The position numbers and the translations under genes were made by a program. Shown piece by piece: positions 1 through 8,087 of a stretch of 64,000 nucleotides of DNA. The stretch is from Rhodospirillaceae bacterium (GTDB lineage: Bacteria > Pseudomonadota > Alphaproteobacteria > Reyranellales > Reyranellaceae). Position 1 is the first letter of the stretch. Each line of letters begins with the position of its first letter. A model generated the notes under the pieces. That model saw only the letters and a program-made list of their open reading frames with translations, did no database searches and had not been told where the DNA came from. The stretch covers positions 1-64,000 of the forward strand of contig WOUR01000031.1 of assembly GCA_009772935.1 (NCBI GenBank). The letters are read 5' to 3'.

Positions 1-981
1 CCGAAGCCGGCCGCCGCGCCTGCGCCGGCTGCTCCGAAGCCGGTCGCGGCTCCCACGCCAGCGCCCGCCGCCGCCGCACCGGCCGGGGCCAATCTCGCCG
101 CTTCGGGTCCGGCCGCACGCAAGCTCGCCGAGGAAAAAGGCGTGGCCGCTGCCGCCATCCAGCCGACCGGGAAGGACGGCCGCGCCACCAAGGAAGACGT
201 GCTGGCCGCGATCTCGTCGATCTCCGTTGCCCCGGCGCCCGCCGCAAAGCCCGCCGTGTCGGCCGGTCCACGCCCGAAGGCCGACCGCGAGGAGCGGGTG
301 AAGATGACGCGCCTGCGGCGGACCATCGCCAACCGCCTCAAGGAGGCGCAGAACACGGCGGCCATGCTGACCACCTTCAACGAGGTGGACATGACCGCGG
401 TGATGTCGCTGCGCGAGCGGCTGAAGGACGATTTCGAGAAGAAGCACGGCGCGCGGCTGGGCTTCATGTCGTTCTTCGCCAAGGCCTGCATCGCCGGGCT
501 CAAGGAGCTTCCGGCGGTCAATGCCGAGATCGAGGGCGAGGAGATCGTCTACAAGAACTATTACGACATCGGTGTCGCCGTCGGCTCGCCGCAGGGCCTG
601 GTCGTGCCGGTGCTGCGTGACGCCGACGTGCTGGACTTCGCGGGCATCGAGAAGGGCATCGGCGATCTCGGTCGCAAGGCGCGCGACGGCAAGCTGTCGA
701 TCGCCGACCTGACGGGCGGAACCTTCACGATCTCCAACGGCGGCGTCTACGGCTCGCTGATGTCGACACCGATCCTCAATCCGCCACAGTCGGCCATCCT
801 CGGCATGCACAAGATCCAGCAGCGGCCCATGGTGGTCGGCGGCGAGATCAAGGCGCGGCCGATGATGTACTTGGCCCTGTCCTATGACCATCGAATCATC
901 GACGGCCGCGAGGCCGTGCTGTTCCTGGTCAAGGTCAAGGAATGCATCGAGGATCCCGAGCGGCTCCTGCTCGGCGTGTGA
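1..981 (+). CDS. odhB: Dihydrolipoyllysine-residue succinyltransferase (E2 of 2-oxoglutarate dehydrogenase), 3' part
   Basis: This is the E2 core enzyme, which transfers the succinyl group from lipoamide to CoA in the TCA cycle. The 5' end lies outside the window, so the N-terminal lipoyl domain is not seen. The visible 326 codons open with an Ala/Pro-rich linker, then a peripheral subunit-binding domain (about codons 31-71), then the catalytic acyltransferase domain from about codon 95. The catalytic motif HRIIDGR starts at visible codon 297. The sequence [13 protein letters not shown] at the start of the catalytic domain is typical of SucB/OdhB rather than the pyruvate dehydrogenase E2. lpd, the E3 partner, lies 92 bp downstream on the same strand, which supports the assignment. 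Confidence 0.95.
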   Translation, partial: PKPAAAPAPAAPKPVAAPTPAPAAAAPAGANLAASGPAARKLAEEKGVAAAAIQPTGKDGRATKEDVLAAISSISVAPAPAAKPAVSAGPRPKADREERVKMTRLRRTIANRLKEAQNTAAMLTTFNEVDMTAVMSLRERLKDDFEKKHGARLGFMSFFAKACIAGLKELPAVNAEIEGEEIVYKNYYDIGVAVGSPQGLVVPVLRDADVLDFAGIEKGIGDLGRKARDGKLSIADLTGGTFTISNGGVYGSLMSTPILNPPQSAILGMHKIQQRPMVVGGEIKARPMMYLALSYDHRIIDGREAVLFLVKVKECIEDPERLLLGV

Positions 982-997
982 TGAGTATAGTCCCGCT

Positions 998-1054
998 GGG
1001 GGCGCGCGACTCCAGTCGCGCGTCATGATCGCGCCACTGGAGTGGCGCGCCCCC
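998..1054. repeat. REP-like palindrome, copy 1
   Basis: Two 25-nt arms (998-1022 and 1030-1054) form an inverted repeat with two mismatches and a 7-nt loop, between odhB and lpd. Each arm has a core close to GCGCGCCACTCCAGTGGCGCG and is itself nearly palindromic. Related elements occur at 2761, 23411 and 61787. This copy lies inside a codirectional operon, so it may affect mRNA stability or odhB/lpd stoichiometry; that is inference. Confidence 0.8.
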
Positions 1055-1073
1055 GGCCATGAGGGTTGATGAC

Positions 1074-2486
1074 ATGGCAAACGAATCCTTCGATCTGGTC
1101 GTGATCGGCGCCGGCCCCGGCGGCTACGTTGCCGCGATCCGCGCGTCACAGCTCGGGCTCAAGGTCGCCGTCGTCGAGAAGCGCGCGACGTTGGGCGGCA
1201 CCTGCCTCAACGTCGGCTGCATTCCCTCGAAGGCGCTGCTGCAGTCCTCGCACCTGTTCGAGGAGGCGGGCCACGATCTCGGCGCGCATGGTGTCGTCGT
1301 GGCGGCCCCGAAGCTCGACTTCGCCCAGCTCATGAAGCGCAAGAACGAGGTCGTCGAGGCCACCACCAAAGGCGTCGCCTTCCTGTTCAAGAAGAACAAG
1401 ATCGCCTCCTATACCGGAGCGGGCCGCATCGAAGCGACGGGTTCCGTCGCGGTCCTCGGCGACGACGGAGCGGTCAAGGAAACGCTCGCCGCAACGAACA
1501 TCCTGATTGCCACCGGCTCGGAAGTGACGCCGCTGCCCGGCGTCACGATCGACGAGAAGAAGATCGTCTCCTCGACCGGCGCGTTGGAACTCAAGGAAGT
1601 ACCGAAGCGCCTGGTCGTGGTTGGCGCCGGCATCATCGGGCTCGAGCTGGGCTCGGTGTGGCGCCGCCTCGGCGCCGAGGTGACGGTGGTCGAGTTCCTC
1701 GACCGCATCACCCCGGGCGTCGACGACGAGGTCACCAAGTTCCTCCAGCGCGCGCTCGCCAAACAGGGTCTCAAGTTCAAGCTCGGTGCCAAGGTCACCA
1801 AGGCCGAGGTGAGCGATGTAGGCGTCTCGCTGACGGTGGAGCCGGCCAAGGGCGGCACGGCGGAGACGCTCGAAGCCGATGTCGTGCTGGTCTCGATCGG
1901 CCGCCGTCCCTATGTCGCGGGACTCGGCCTCGACAAGGTCGGCGTGAAGATGACCGAACGCGGCCGCATCGCCGTCGACGGCCGCTTCCAGACGTCGGTG
2001 CCGGGCATCTATGCGATCGGCGACGTGATCGACGGGCCGATGCTCGCGCACAAGGCGAGCGAGGACGGTGTCGCCTGCGTCGAGACCCTCGTGGGCCAGA
2101 AGGGACACGTGAACTGGGATCTCGTGCCCTCGATCATCTACACCCAGCCCGAGGTGGCGTGGGTCGGCAGGACCGAGGAACAACTGAAAGCGGCCGGCGT
2201 TGCCTACAAGGTCGGCAAGTATCCGTTCACCGCCGACCCGCGCAGCCGCGCGAACGGCGCCACGGAGGGTTTCGTGAAGGTTCTGGCCGACAAGGCGAGC
2301 GACAAGGTGCTGGGCGTCCACATCTTCGGCGCCGAGGCCGGGACGATGATCGCGGAGGCCGCGATGGCGATGGAATTCTCCGCCTCTGCCGAGGATATCG
2401 GCCGCGTCTGCCATGCCCACCCCACGGTCAACGAGGCGCTCAAGGAAGCTGCGCTCGCCGCCTGGGACAAGCCGACCCACCTGTAG
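1074..2486 (+). CDS. lpd: Dihydrolipoyl dehydrogenase (E3)
   Basis: This flavoprotein of 470 aa reoxidises dihydrolipoamide with NAD for 2-oxo-acid dehydrogenase complexes. It has the N-terminal FAD fold (GAGPGGYVA, residues 12-20), the redox disulfide GGTCLNVGCIPSK with Cys44 and Cys49, a second NAD-binding GAGIIGLELG motif, the GDVIDGPMLAHKA FAD motif, and the C-terminal His-Glu pair in HAHPTVNEA. The ATG at 1074 is chosen because it begins the canonical N-terminus MANESFDLVVIG; an in-frame ATG at 1059 would add five residues. Its position directly after odhB fits the usual odhA-odhB-lpd order. Confidence 0.96.
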   Translation: MANESFDLVVIGAGPGGYVAAIRASQLGLKVAVVEKRATLGGTCLNVGCIPSKALLQSSHLFEEAGHDLGAHGVVVAAPKLDFAQLMKRKNEVVEATTKGVAFLFKKNKIASYTGAGRIEATGSVAVLGDDGAVKETLAATNILIATGSEVTPLPGVTIDEKKIVSSTGALELKEVPKRLVVVGAGIIGLELGSVWRRLGAEVTVVEFLDRITPGVDDEVTKFLQRALAKQGLKFKLGAKVTKAEVSDVGVSLTVEPAKGGTAETLEADVVLVSIGRRPYVAGLGLDKVGVKMTERGRIAVDGRFQTSVPGIYAIGDVIDGPMLAHKASEDGVACVETLVGQKGHVNWDLVPSIIYTQPEVAWVGRTEEQLKAAGVAYKVGKYPFTADPRSRANGATEGFVKVLADKASDKVLGVHIFGAEAGTMIAEAAMAMEFSASAEDIGRVCHAHPTVNEALKEAALAAWDKPTHL

Positions 2487-2493
2487 CCGCTCC

Positions 2494-2760
2494 ATGCGCC
2501 AGACCCTGATGGCGCTCGCGATCGCCGCCTGCCTCATGATGTCGGTGGTGGGCGGCTTCATCCCGATCCTGCAGGGCTGGATCTTCTTCGTGCTCGCGCT
2601 TTACCTGCTGGCCACCGAATTCGAGACCGGCCGCAAGTGGGTGACATCGGCACGCCGGCGCTGGCCAAAGCTCGACGAATGGATCGTGAAGGCGCGTGAC
2701 CACAAATGGGCGCCGCGTCACCTCAAGAAGTTCGAGGATCACACCGACCCGTCGAAGTAA
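2494..2760 (+). CDS. Small membrane protein of unknown function
   Basis: A protein of 88 aa starts 7 bp after the lpd stop and is probably cotranscribed with it. The first half is hydrophobic, with two closely spaced membrane segments (about residues 5-20 and 25-42) split by a Gly/Pro turn around GGFIPILQGW. The second half is basic and hydrophilic with several Trp residues. The turn resembles the short PGPGW-type membrane proteins of proteobacteria, but the motif is not intact, so no family is assigned. The role is unknown; the only contextual hint is its place at the end of the TCA operon. Confidence 0.75.
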   Translation: MRQTLMALAIAACLMMSVVGGFIPILQGWIFFVLALYLLATEFETGRKWVTSARRRWPKLDEWIVKARDHKWAPRHLKKFEDHTDPSK

Positions 2761-2819
2761 TTGGAGCGCGCCACTCCAGTGGTGCAATCATGAGCACCAC
2801 TGGAGTGGCGCGCTCCAGG
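2761..2819. repeat. REP-like palindrome, copy 2, between convergent genes
   Basis: Nearly perfect 24-25-nt arms (2761-2785 and 2794-2819) share the core GGAGCGCGCCACTCCAGTGG with the copies at 998 and 61787. The element fills the whole gap between the rightward gene ending at 2760 and the leftward gene ending at 2821. It could act as a bidirectional terminator, although there is no T-tract. Confidence 0.85.
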
Positions 2820-2820
2820 G

Positions 2821-3606
2821 CTAACTCTTCCCCTCGAAGCTGCGATAGACGGCCTCGGCGATCGGCAGCAGCTCGTCGCGGGTGGCCGTCGCGGTCACGG
2901 CGAAGCCGAATCCCTGGTCGATCCAGGCGAAGGTCGCGGCCTCGCCTTCCTTCTGGAAGCGGAAGGCCGTCTCCTTACCCTCGGTCGCACGCACGTAGAT
3001 GGTAAGCCGCCGGCCGCTCGCATCGTCGTACATGAGCTGGGCCGCCGCGCCGCTGCCGCCGGGCAGCAGGCGTCCGCCCATCAACCTATAGCCGAAGGGC
3101 GAGAGATCGGGCGCGGCCAGCTTGCGGCCGAGTCGCTTGGAGAGCCACTGCAGCAGGTGCACTTCCTGCTGGGCGCCGACCTCGACCGGATGGGCGACCT
3201 CGACGACGAAGGTCCGGTAGGCCGCGTGCGCGCCCTGCGCTACGGTTGCCGCGGGTGCCGGCGCCAGCGGAGCGGGCGCGATCGAGTTGGCAAACCAGCC
3301 GGCTGTCGCCCCGGCCACGAAGAGGGCGACCGCGGCGGCGGCGCTGGTCCAACTGCGGGTCCGGAAGTTGCGTCGCGCGGCCCGCAGGTTGGCGATGCGG
3401 AGTCTCGCGGGAACGGGCTCGGCGAACTTGGCGTCGAGGCGGCTGCGCAGGATCGCCCGCTGGCGGCGCTCGGAAGCGACACGCTCGGCGAGTTCGGGAT
3501 GGGCGGCCAGATGCGCTTCCACGGCGGCGCGGCGGTCGCCGTCCAGCCGGTCGTCGACGAATGCCTGCAGTTCGTCCTCGCCGACCGGAAAATCGTTGGC
3601 GGTCAT
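2821..3606 (-). CDS. Membrane-anchored anti-sigma factor
   Basis: A protein of 261 aa whose start codon overlaps the sigma-factor stop by 4 bp (ATGA), the usual layout of a sigma/anti-sigma pair. Residues 1-80 are a cytosolic, helical, charged domain of the anti-sigma type, followed by one hydrophobic segment at about 87-108 and a periplasmic remainder. The N-terminal helix lacks the HxxxCxxC zinc motif of ZAS-type anti-sigma factors. The inferred function is to hold the upstream ECF sigma factor inactive until an envelope signal releases it. The family is inferred mainly from arrangement and topology. Confidence 0.85.
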   Translation of the reverse strand: MTANDFPVGEDELQAFVDDRLDGDRRAAVEAHLAAHPELAERVASERRQRAILRSRLDAKFAEPVPARLRIANLRAARRNFRTRSWTSAAAAVALFVAGATAGWFANSIAPAPLAPAPAATVAQGAHAAYRTFVVEVAHPVEVGAQQEVHLLQWLSKRLGRKLAAPDLSPFGYRLMGGRLLPGGSGAAAQLMYDDASGRRLTIYVRATEGKETAFRFQKEGEAATFAWIDQGFGFAVTATATRDELLPIAEAVYRSFEGKS

Positions 3607-4109
3607 TTCACTCTCCGCAGGAGCGTGGCGCGCCCCGTTTCCAGCAACGTACGCAGCCGCTGCCGGCCGCGCGACAGGCGCGACATTACCGTGCCGATCG
3701 GCACGCCCATGACCTTCGCCGCGTCGTCGTAGGAAAGATCCTCGACGCCGACCAGAAGCAGCAGCGATTTCTGCTCCTCCGGCAATCGGTCGAGTGTCGC
3801 CAGGATGTCCTGAATCTCGATGTTGCTTTCCTGCGGGGCGGCACTCGATGGCGTCGTCGCCTCGTCGAGTTCGACATGGGCGCCGCGCCGCTGGCTTTGC
3901 CGCAGCGCCGAGACATGCAGGTTGCGCTGGATGGTGAAGAGCCAGGCCCGGAGATCCCCATCGCTCCGGCGCAGCGTCCAGCGCGACAGCGCGCGTTCCA
4001 GCGTGTCCTGCACGAGGTCGTCGGCCGCATCGTGGTCGCGCACCAGCGCGTAGGCGTAGCGGCGCAGCGCCGGGATCAGCGGTTCGAGCAGGATTTCCGC
4101 ATCGGCCAT
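3603..4109 (-). CDS. ECF-type RNA polymerase sigma factor
   Basis: A small sigma-70-family regulator of 168 aa with only regions 2 and 4. The region 2 core helix reads DDLVQDTLERALSRW near residues 30-44, followed by RAWLFTIQRNL. The region 4 helix-turn-helix is LSYDDAAKVMGVPIGTVMSR, with SRGRQRLR after it. It lies between the secreted-protein gene at 4173 (63 bp upstream) and its overlapping anti-sigma gene, so the three probably form one operon that the sigma factor may autoregulate. The ECF subgroup and target promoter were not determined. Confidence 0.92.
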   Translation of the reverse strand: MADAEILLEPLIPALRRYAYALVRDHDAADDLVQDTLERALSRWTLRRSDGDLRAWLFTIQRNLHVSALRQSQRRGAHVELDEATTPSSAAPQESNIEIQDILATLDRLPEEQKSLLLLVGVEDLSYDDAAKVMGVPIGTVMSRLSRGRQRLRTLLETGRATLLRRVK

Positions 4110-4172
4110 GGCCCGTACTCTACCGGAAGGGTGGCGCCGGCCGAACCGCGGCCGGCGCCGGGTCCATCGTCG

Positions 4173-4559
4173 TTACTTGGCGACGTGCCAGGCGCCGTTC
4201 AGGAAACCGTCGCCCGACTTGTCGCCGGCCTTGGTGTCCTTGGCGAAAGCGTAGAGCGGCTTGCCCTTGTAGGCCCACTGTTTCAATCCGTCGTCGCGGG
4301 TGATGATCGTCCAGTCGCCCGAGGCCTTGGCGCCGTCGGCAACGAGGGCCGGCGGCCAGTTCGTCGCGCAGGGGCCATTGCACGCCGACTTGCCCGGCGT
4401 GGTGTCCTTGTCGAACGTGTAGAGCGTCATGCCGCTGGCGGTGACGAACATTCCGTTCTTCATCGCGGGCGGGGTCGCCGAGGCGGGCTCGGCGGCGAAA
4501 GCAGCGCCGGCGGCGAAGACCGCCAGGGCGGCGGCGGTGGAGAGGATCGACTTCAGCAT
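4173..4559 (-). CDS. Secreted COG4315-type repeat protein
   Basis: A protein of 128 aa with a clear signal peptide (about 22 residues, cleavage near AFAAEP). The mature part carries two repeats with the Yx(F/W/Y)xxD-type signature: LYTFDKD near residue 51 and LYAFAKD near residue 101. A CNGPCATNWPP segment in between holds two Cys. These are hallmarks of the predicted periplasmic or lipoprotein family COG4315, whose biochemical role is not established. It is the first gene of the leftward ECF sigma/anti-sigma operon, so it may be a sensed or induced envelope component. Confidence 0.88.
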   Translation of the reverse strand: MLKSILSTAAALAVFAAGAAFAAEPASATPPAMKNGMFVTASGMTLYTFDKDTTPGKSACNGPCATNWPPALVADGAKASGDWTIITRDDGLKQWAYKGKPLYAFAKDTKAGDKSGDGFLNGAWHVAK

Positions 4560-4666
4560 TCTCTGACTCCCATGCAGCTGTTGGTCTGCAGGTGAGAGAC
4601 GCCGGGGACAGGCCGATTATTCCGCACGCAACTCCTTTTTCTGCGTACGGGCCGTGTCATGCGGGA

Positions 4667-4690
4667 GCATTCGAATGCACAAAGGGTGCA
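4667..4690. promoter_or_regulatory. Nested palindromes in the divergent intergenic region
   Basis: The 12-bp perfect palindrome GCATTCGAATGC (4667-4678) overlaps the inverted repeat TGCAC-N5-GTGCA (4676-4690). Both lie in the 190-bp gap between the divergently transcribed ECF operon (start 4559) and antiporter gene (start 4750). The symmetry and location suggest an operator for one or both genes. No regulator is identified. Confidence 0.4.
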
Positions 4691-4749
4691 ATTCTTCTCC
4701 TGCCTCCCTAAAATCGAGCCGTTCCCGCAACAACCGACGGACCTTGAAC

Positions 4750-6489
4750 GTGCATCACGAAGCGACGTTGATTGCCACCATCGCCATTGCCTTCGTGCTC
4801 GCGTTCGGCTTCGGCTATGTTGCGGACCGGATGCGCCTGCCGCCACTTGTGGGCTATCTCGTGGCCGGAATCCTGATCGGTCCCTATACGCCCGGTTTCG
4901 TGGCGGATGCCGGCCTGTCGTCTCAACTGGCGGAAGTCGGCGTCATCCTGCTGATGTTCGGCGTCGGCCTGCATTTCTCCGCCTCCGATCTCCTTGCCGT
5001 CAAAGGCATCGCCATACCGGGCGCCATCGGCCAGATCGTGCTGGCAACGCTGCTCGGCATCGGCATGTGCTCGCTGTGGGGCTGGAGCTTCGGCACCGGC
5101 CTCGTGGTCGGTCTCAGCCTGTCGGTCGCCAGTACGGTCGTGCTCCTGAAGGCGCTTGAAGAGCGCAACTTGGTCGACAGTCCCAACGGTCGTGTCGCCG
5201 TAGGATGGCTGATCGTCGAGGATCTCGCGATGGTGCTGGCGTTGGTGCTGCTGCCGGCCTTCGCCGAGGTGCTGGGCGGCAAGCCGATCCAGGGCCATGC
5301 CCCGTCCGACATGCCGATCGCGCTGGAGCTGGCCGTGACCTTGTCCAAGGTCGCGGCTTTCGCCGTCATCGCCATCCTGATCGGCCCGAAGGTGGTGCCG
5401 TGGATGCTGGCCCGGGTTGCCCGCACCGGCTCGCGGGAACTGTTCACGCTCTCCGTCCTCGCGGTGGCGCTGGGCATCGCCTACGGCTCGGCGCACATCT
5501 TCGGCGTCTCCTTCGCGCTGGGCGCCTTCTTCGCGGGCGTGGTGCTGAGCGAATCGTCGTTCAGCCACAAGGCGGCCGCCGACTCCCTGCCGTTGCAGGA
5601 CGCCTTCTCGGTGCTGTTCTTCGTCTCGGTCGGCATGCTGTTCGATCCGACGATCCTCTACCGCTCGCCGGGCGCGGTCCTGTCCGTGCTGGTGCTGATC
5701 ATCATCGGCAAGTCGCTGATCGCCTTCGCCATCATCATGCTGCTGCGCTACCCGGTCGGTACCGGCCTCATGGTCTCGGCGAGCCTCGCGCAGATCGGTG
5801 AGTTCTCCTTCATCCTGATCGCGCTCGGCATCTCGGCCGGCCTCGTGCCGAACGAGGGCCGCGACCTGGTGGTCGGCGGCGCGCTCTTCTCGATCATGCT
5901 CAACCCGCTGGTCTTCCACGGCGTCGGGCTGCTGCAGAAGCGCATCGCGCAACCGGCTGGCGCGGCCTTCTACGGCCAGCGTCACTACGAGGCGCTGGGT
6001 CGCCAGCTCGCCATCATCAAGGCCCGTCAGGAAGAGCGCTCGAAGGCCCACGACCTGAAGCTGAACAGCCTGCTCGAGCTCTTCCCGATGCTTCAGCTGG
6101 TCGAGCGGCAGGACCAGGAATCGCTCCTGCTGATGTTCCGCCCAAAATCGGCCTCGCCCGGCGACCGCGTGATCCGCGCCGGCGATCGCGCCGACGGCAT
6201 GTACTTCATCTCGTCAGGCGCCGTCGAAGTCCACGTCGCCGAGCGGGTCATCCGTCTGGAGGCCGGCGCCTATTTCGGCGAGATGGCGCTGCTGACCGGC
6301 GAGCGGCGCACCGCCGACGTGATCGCCGTCGACTTCTGCCAGTTCCTGGTGCTCGACCGGCGCGACTTCAACCAGTTCATGGCGCGCCATCCCGGGGTCC
6401 GCGCTGCCGTCGCCAGTATTGCCGAGGAGCGCCAGGCCATGAACCTCGCGCCGCCGCGAGGCGAGCCGCCGGACGAGGTTCGGACCTGA
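4750..6489 (+). CDS. CPA2-family cation:proton antiporter with C-terminal cyclic-nucleotide-binding domain
   Basis: A membrane antiporter of 579 aa. Residues 1-390 form the Na/H-exchanger fold with many membrane segments, including the conserved GVILLMFGVGLHFS and ALGAFFAGVVLSES stretches. The C-terminal 120 residues form a cNMP-binding domain with the phosphate-cassette signature GEMALLTGERRTA. No RCK/TrkA-N domain is present, unlike the paralogue at 53358. A GTG start at 4750 is preferred because VHHEATLIATIA aligns with the paralogue's MPEHQTPLIATIA; an ATG at 4654 would add a polar extension. The likely role is K+ or Na+/H+ exchange gated by a nucleotide; ion and ligand are inference. Confidence 0.9.
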   Translation: MHHEATLIATIAIAFVLAFGFGYVADRMRLPPLVGYLVAGILIGPYTPGFVADAGLSSQLAEVGVILLMFGVGLHFSASDLLAVKGIAIPGAIGQIVLATLLGIGMCSLWGWSFGTGLVVGLSLSVASTVVLLKALEERNLVDSPNGRVAVGWLIVEDLAMVLALVLLPAFAEVLGGKPIQGHAPSDMPIALELAVTLSKVAAFAVIAILIGPKVVPWMLARVARTGSRELFTLSVLAVALGIAYGSAHIFGVSFALGAFFAGVVLSESSFSHKAAADSLPLQDAFSVLFFVSVGMLFDPTILYRSPGAVLSVLVLIIIGKSLIAFAIIMLLRYPVGTGLMVSASLAQIGEFSFILIALGISAGLVPNEGRDLVVGGALFSIMLNPLVFHGVGLLQKRIAQPAGAAFYGQRHYEALGRQLAIIKARQEERSKAHDLKLNSLLELFPMLQLVERQDQESLLLMFRPKSASPGDRVIRAGDRADGMYFISSGAVEVHVAERVIRLEAGAYFGEMALLTGERRTADVIAVDFCQFLVLDRRDFNQFMARHPGVRAAVASIAEERQAMNLAPPRGEPPDEVRT

Positions 6490-6499
6490 CGCGTCGCGG

Positions 6500-7180
6500 T
6501 CAGCCATTGCCGGTCGCGCGGATCACCAGGTCGACCAGCCAGCCGACGGGTTCGCTGAGGACCCAGCCGATGACGTTGAGGTCGATGCCGACCTGATTGC
6601 CGATCAGCGGCAGGAGAAAGATCAGCCCGAGCAGGATCGGCATGCCATAGGGTTCGAGCCGGGCGAGCGGGAGCGCCAGGCTGTCGGGCAGCAGGCCGAC
6701 GGCGACGCGCCCACCGTCCAGCGGCGGCAGCGGGATCATGTTGAAGACCGCGAGCAGGACATTGATCAGGATCGCATTCTCGATGTTCTGGATCGACCAG
6801 CGCGCGGCGTCTGGCGGCAGGAGGATGGCGAGATGCGCCAGCAGGCCCGCCGCCAGGGCCATCAGGACGTTCGTGGCGGGGCCTGCGGCGGCGACCCACA
6901 CCATGTCGCGCTTGGGATTGTTCAGTGCCCGGAAATTCACCGGCACAGGCTTGGCGTAACCGAACAGGAACGGCGCGCGCAGGAAGATCAGCAGGCCCGG
7001 CAGCAGGATCGTGCCCACCGGATCGATGTGCTTGAACGGGTTGAGGGTGACGCGACCCTGCTGCCATGCGGTGCGGTCGCCGAAGCGCAGGGCGACGAAG
7101 CCATGCGCGGCCTCGTGCAGCGTGATCGCGAGGAGGGCCGGGATCACCCAGGTGGAGATGGTGTAGATCGTGTCGCTCAC
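6500..7180 (-). CDS. Site-2 protease family (M50) membrane metalloprotease
   Basis: A protein of 226 aa. The zinc-binding HEAAHG (HExxH) motif lies in the first membrane helix near residue 20. The second metal-ligand region, with AGPATNVLMAL, follows in a later helix, which is the compact rhomboid-like topology of bacterial M50 proteases without a PDZ domain. A GTG start at 7180 is chosen because AGGTGG precedes it and the protein then begins directly before the first membrane helix. The gene is divergent from the hydrolase at 7230, with only 49 bp between. The substrate is unknown. Confidence 0.9.
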   Translation of the reverse strand: MSDTIYTISTWVIPALLAITLHEAAHGFVALRFGDRTAWQQGRVTLNPFKHIDPVGTILLPGLLIFLRAPFLFGYAKPVPVNFRALNNPKRDMVWVAAAGPATNVLMALAAGLLAHLAILLPPDAARWSIQNIENAILINVLLAVFNMIPLPPLDGGRVAVGLLPDSLALPLARLEPYGMPILLGLIFLLPLIGNQVGIDLNVIGWVLSEPVGWLVDLVIRATGNG

Positions 7181-7229
7181 GGGCAATCCACCTGTTGTCT
7201 CCGCTCTTGCCTGGGTTACGGTCCGGTCG

Positions 7230-8066
7230 ATGATCGCAAGGCTGATGATCCTGCTGGCCTTACTGGGCGCTACCCCTGCGTTGGCCCAGCAGAATGTGCG
7301 CGTTCCCGTAGAGCAAGGGGGGCGCACGGTCCAGCTGTCGGCGCAACTCTTCAGGCCGGCCAAGGCAACGGTGGCGGTTCCCGCGGTCGCGCTGTTCCAT
7401 GGCTGCGGCGGGCCGGGGCAGAACACGGCCCGCATGGCGGGGCTGCTCGCTTCATGGGGCTATGCGGCGCTGGTGGTCGACAGTTTCTCGGCGCGCGGCC
7501 TCAAGGATGTCTGTGGGCGCAACTGGCCGACCGAGGCCGCCGCCGGGGCGCGGGCCGGCGACATCGATGCGACGCTCGGCTGGCTCGCGAAGCAGCCGGG
7601 CATCGATCCGCAGCGGCTGGCCTACATGGGCTATTCCTACGGCGGCGGGGTCGCAATGCTGCGCGCGCTGTCGGGCAAACCGGAAGACCGGACGCCCTCT
7701 GCGGCACGTGCCGTCGTGCTGGTCTACCCCGACTGCGCGCTGGCCGATGCGCTGGGGCCACGCCTCGCGGTGCGCCAGCCCACCTTCTTCGCCATGGGCG
7801 CGCTCGACGACTGGACGCCGGTCTCGCAGTGCCGGGCGGTGCTGGAGCGCGTCGTGCGCGGCAACGATCTCCTTGAAACGAAAGTTTACGAAAACGCTCA
7901 TCACAGCTTCGATGCGCTGGGCCTGCCGGTGCGCTATCTCGACGGGGTTGGCAACCGCAGCAAGCCCGGCGGTTGCTGCGGCGCGCATTACGGTGCCCAT
8001 GAACCCGCCTGGAGGCAGTTCGTGGTCGACGTGAAGGCGTTCCTGGGCAAGGCGTTGAAGCCGTAG
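7230..8066 (+). CDS. Secreted dienelactone-hydrolase-like alpha/beta hydrolase
   Basis: A protein of 278 aa. The ATG at 7230 gives a clean signal peptide ending at ALAQ, so the enzyme is probably periplasmic. The nucleophile elbow is GYSYGGG, a serine where classical dienelactone hydrolases use cysteine, and the catalytic His is in NAHHSFD near the C-terminus. FHGCGGPG provides the oxyanion-hole region. The reaction is ester or lactone hydrolysis; the substrate cannot be told from sequence. It lies 21 bp upstream of the OprB-like porin gene on the same strand. Confidence 0.85.
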   Translation: MIARLMILLALLGATPALAQQNVRVPVEQGGRTVQLSAQLFRPAKATVAVPAVALFHGCGGPGQNTARMAGLLASWGYAALVVDSFSARGLKDVCGRNWPTEAAAGARAGDIDATLGWLAKQPGIDPQRLAYMGYSYGGGVAMLRALSGKPEDRTPSAARAVVLVYPDCALADALGPRLAVRQPTFFAMGALDDWTPVSQCRAVLERVVRGNDLLETKVYENAHHSFDALGLPVRYLDGVGNRSKPGGCCGAHYGAHEPAWRQFVVDVKAFLGKALKP

Positions 8067-8087
8067 GCGCGGGCCGGCAGGAGCGGC

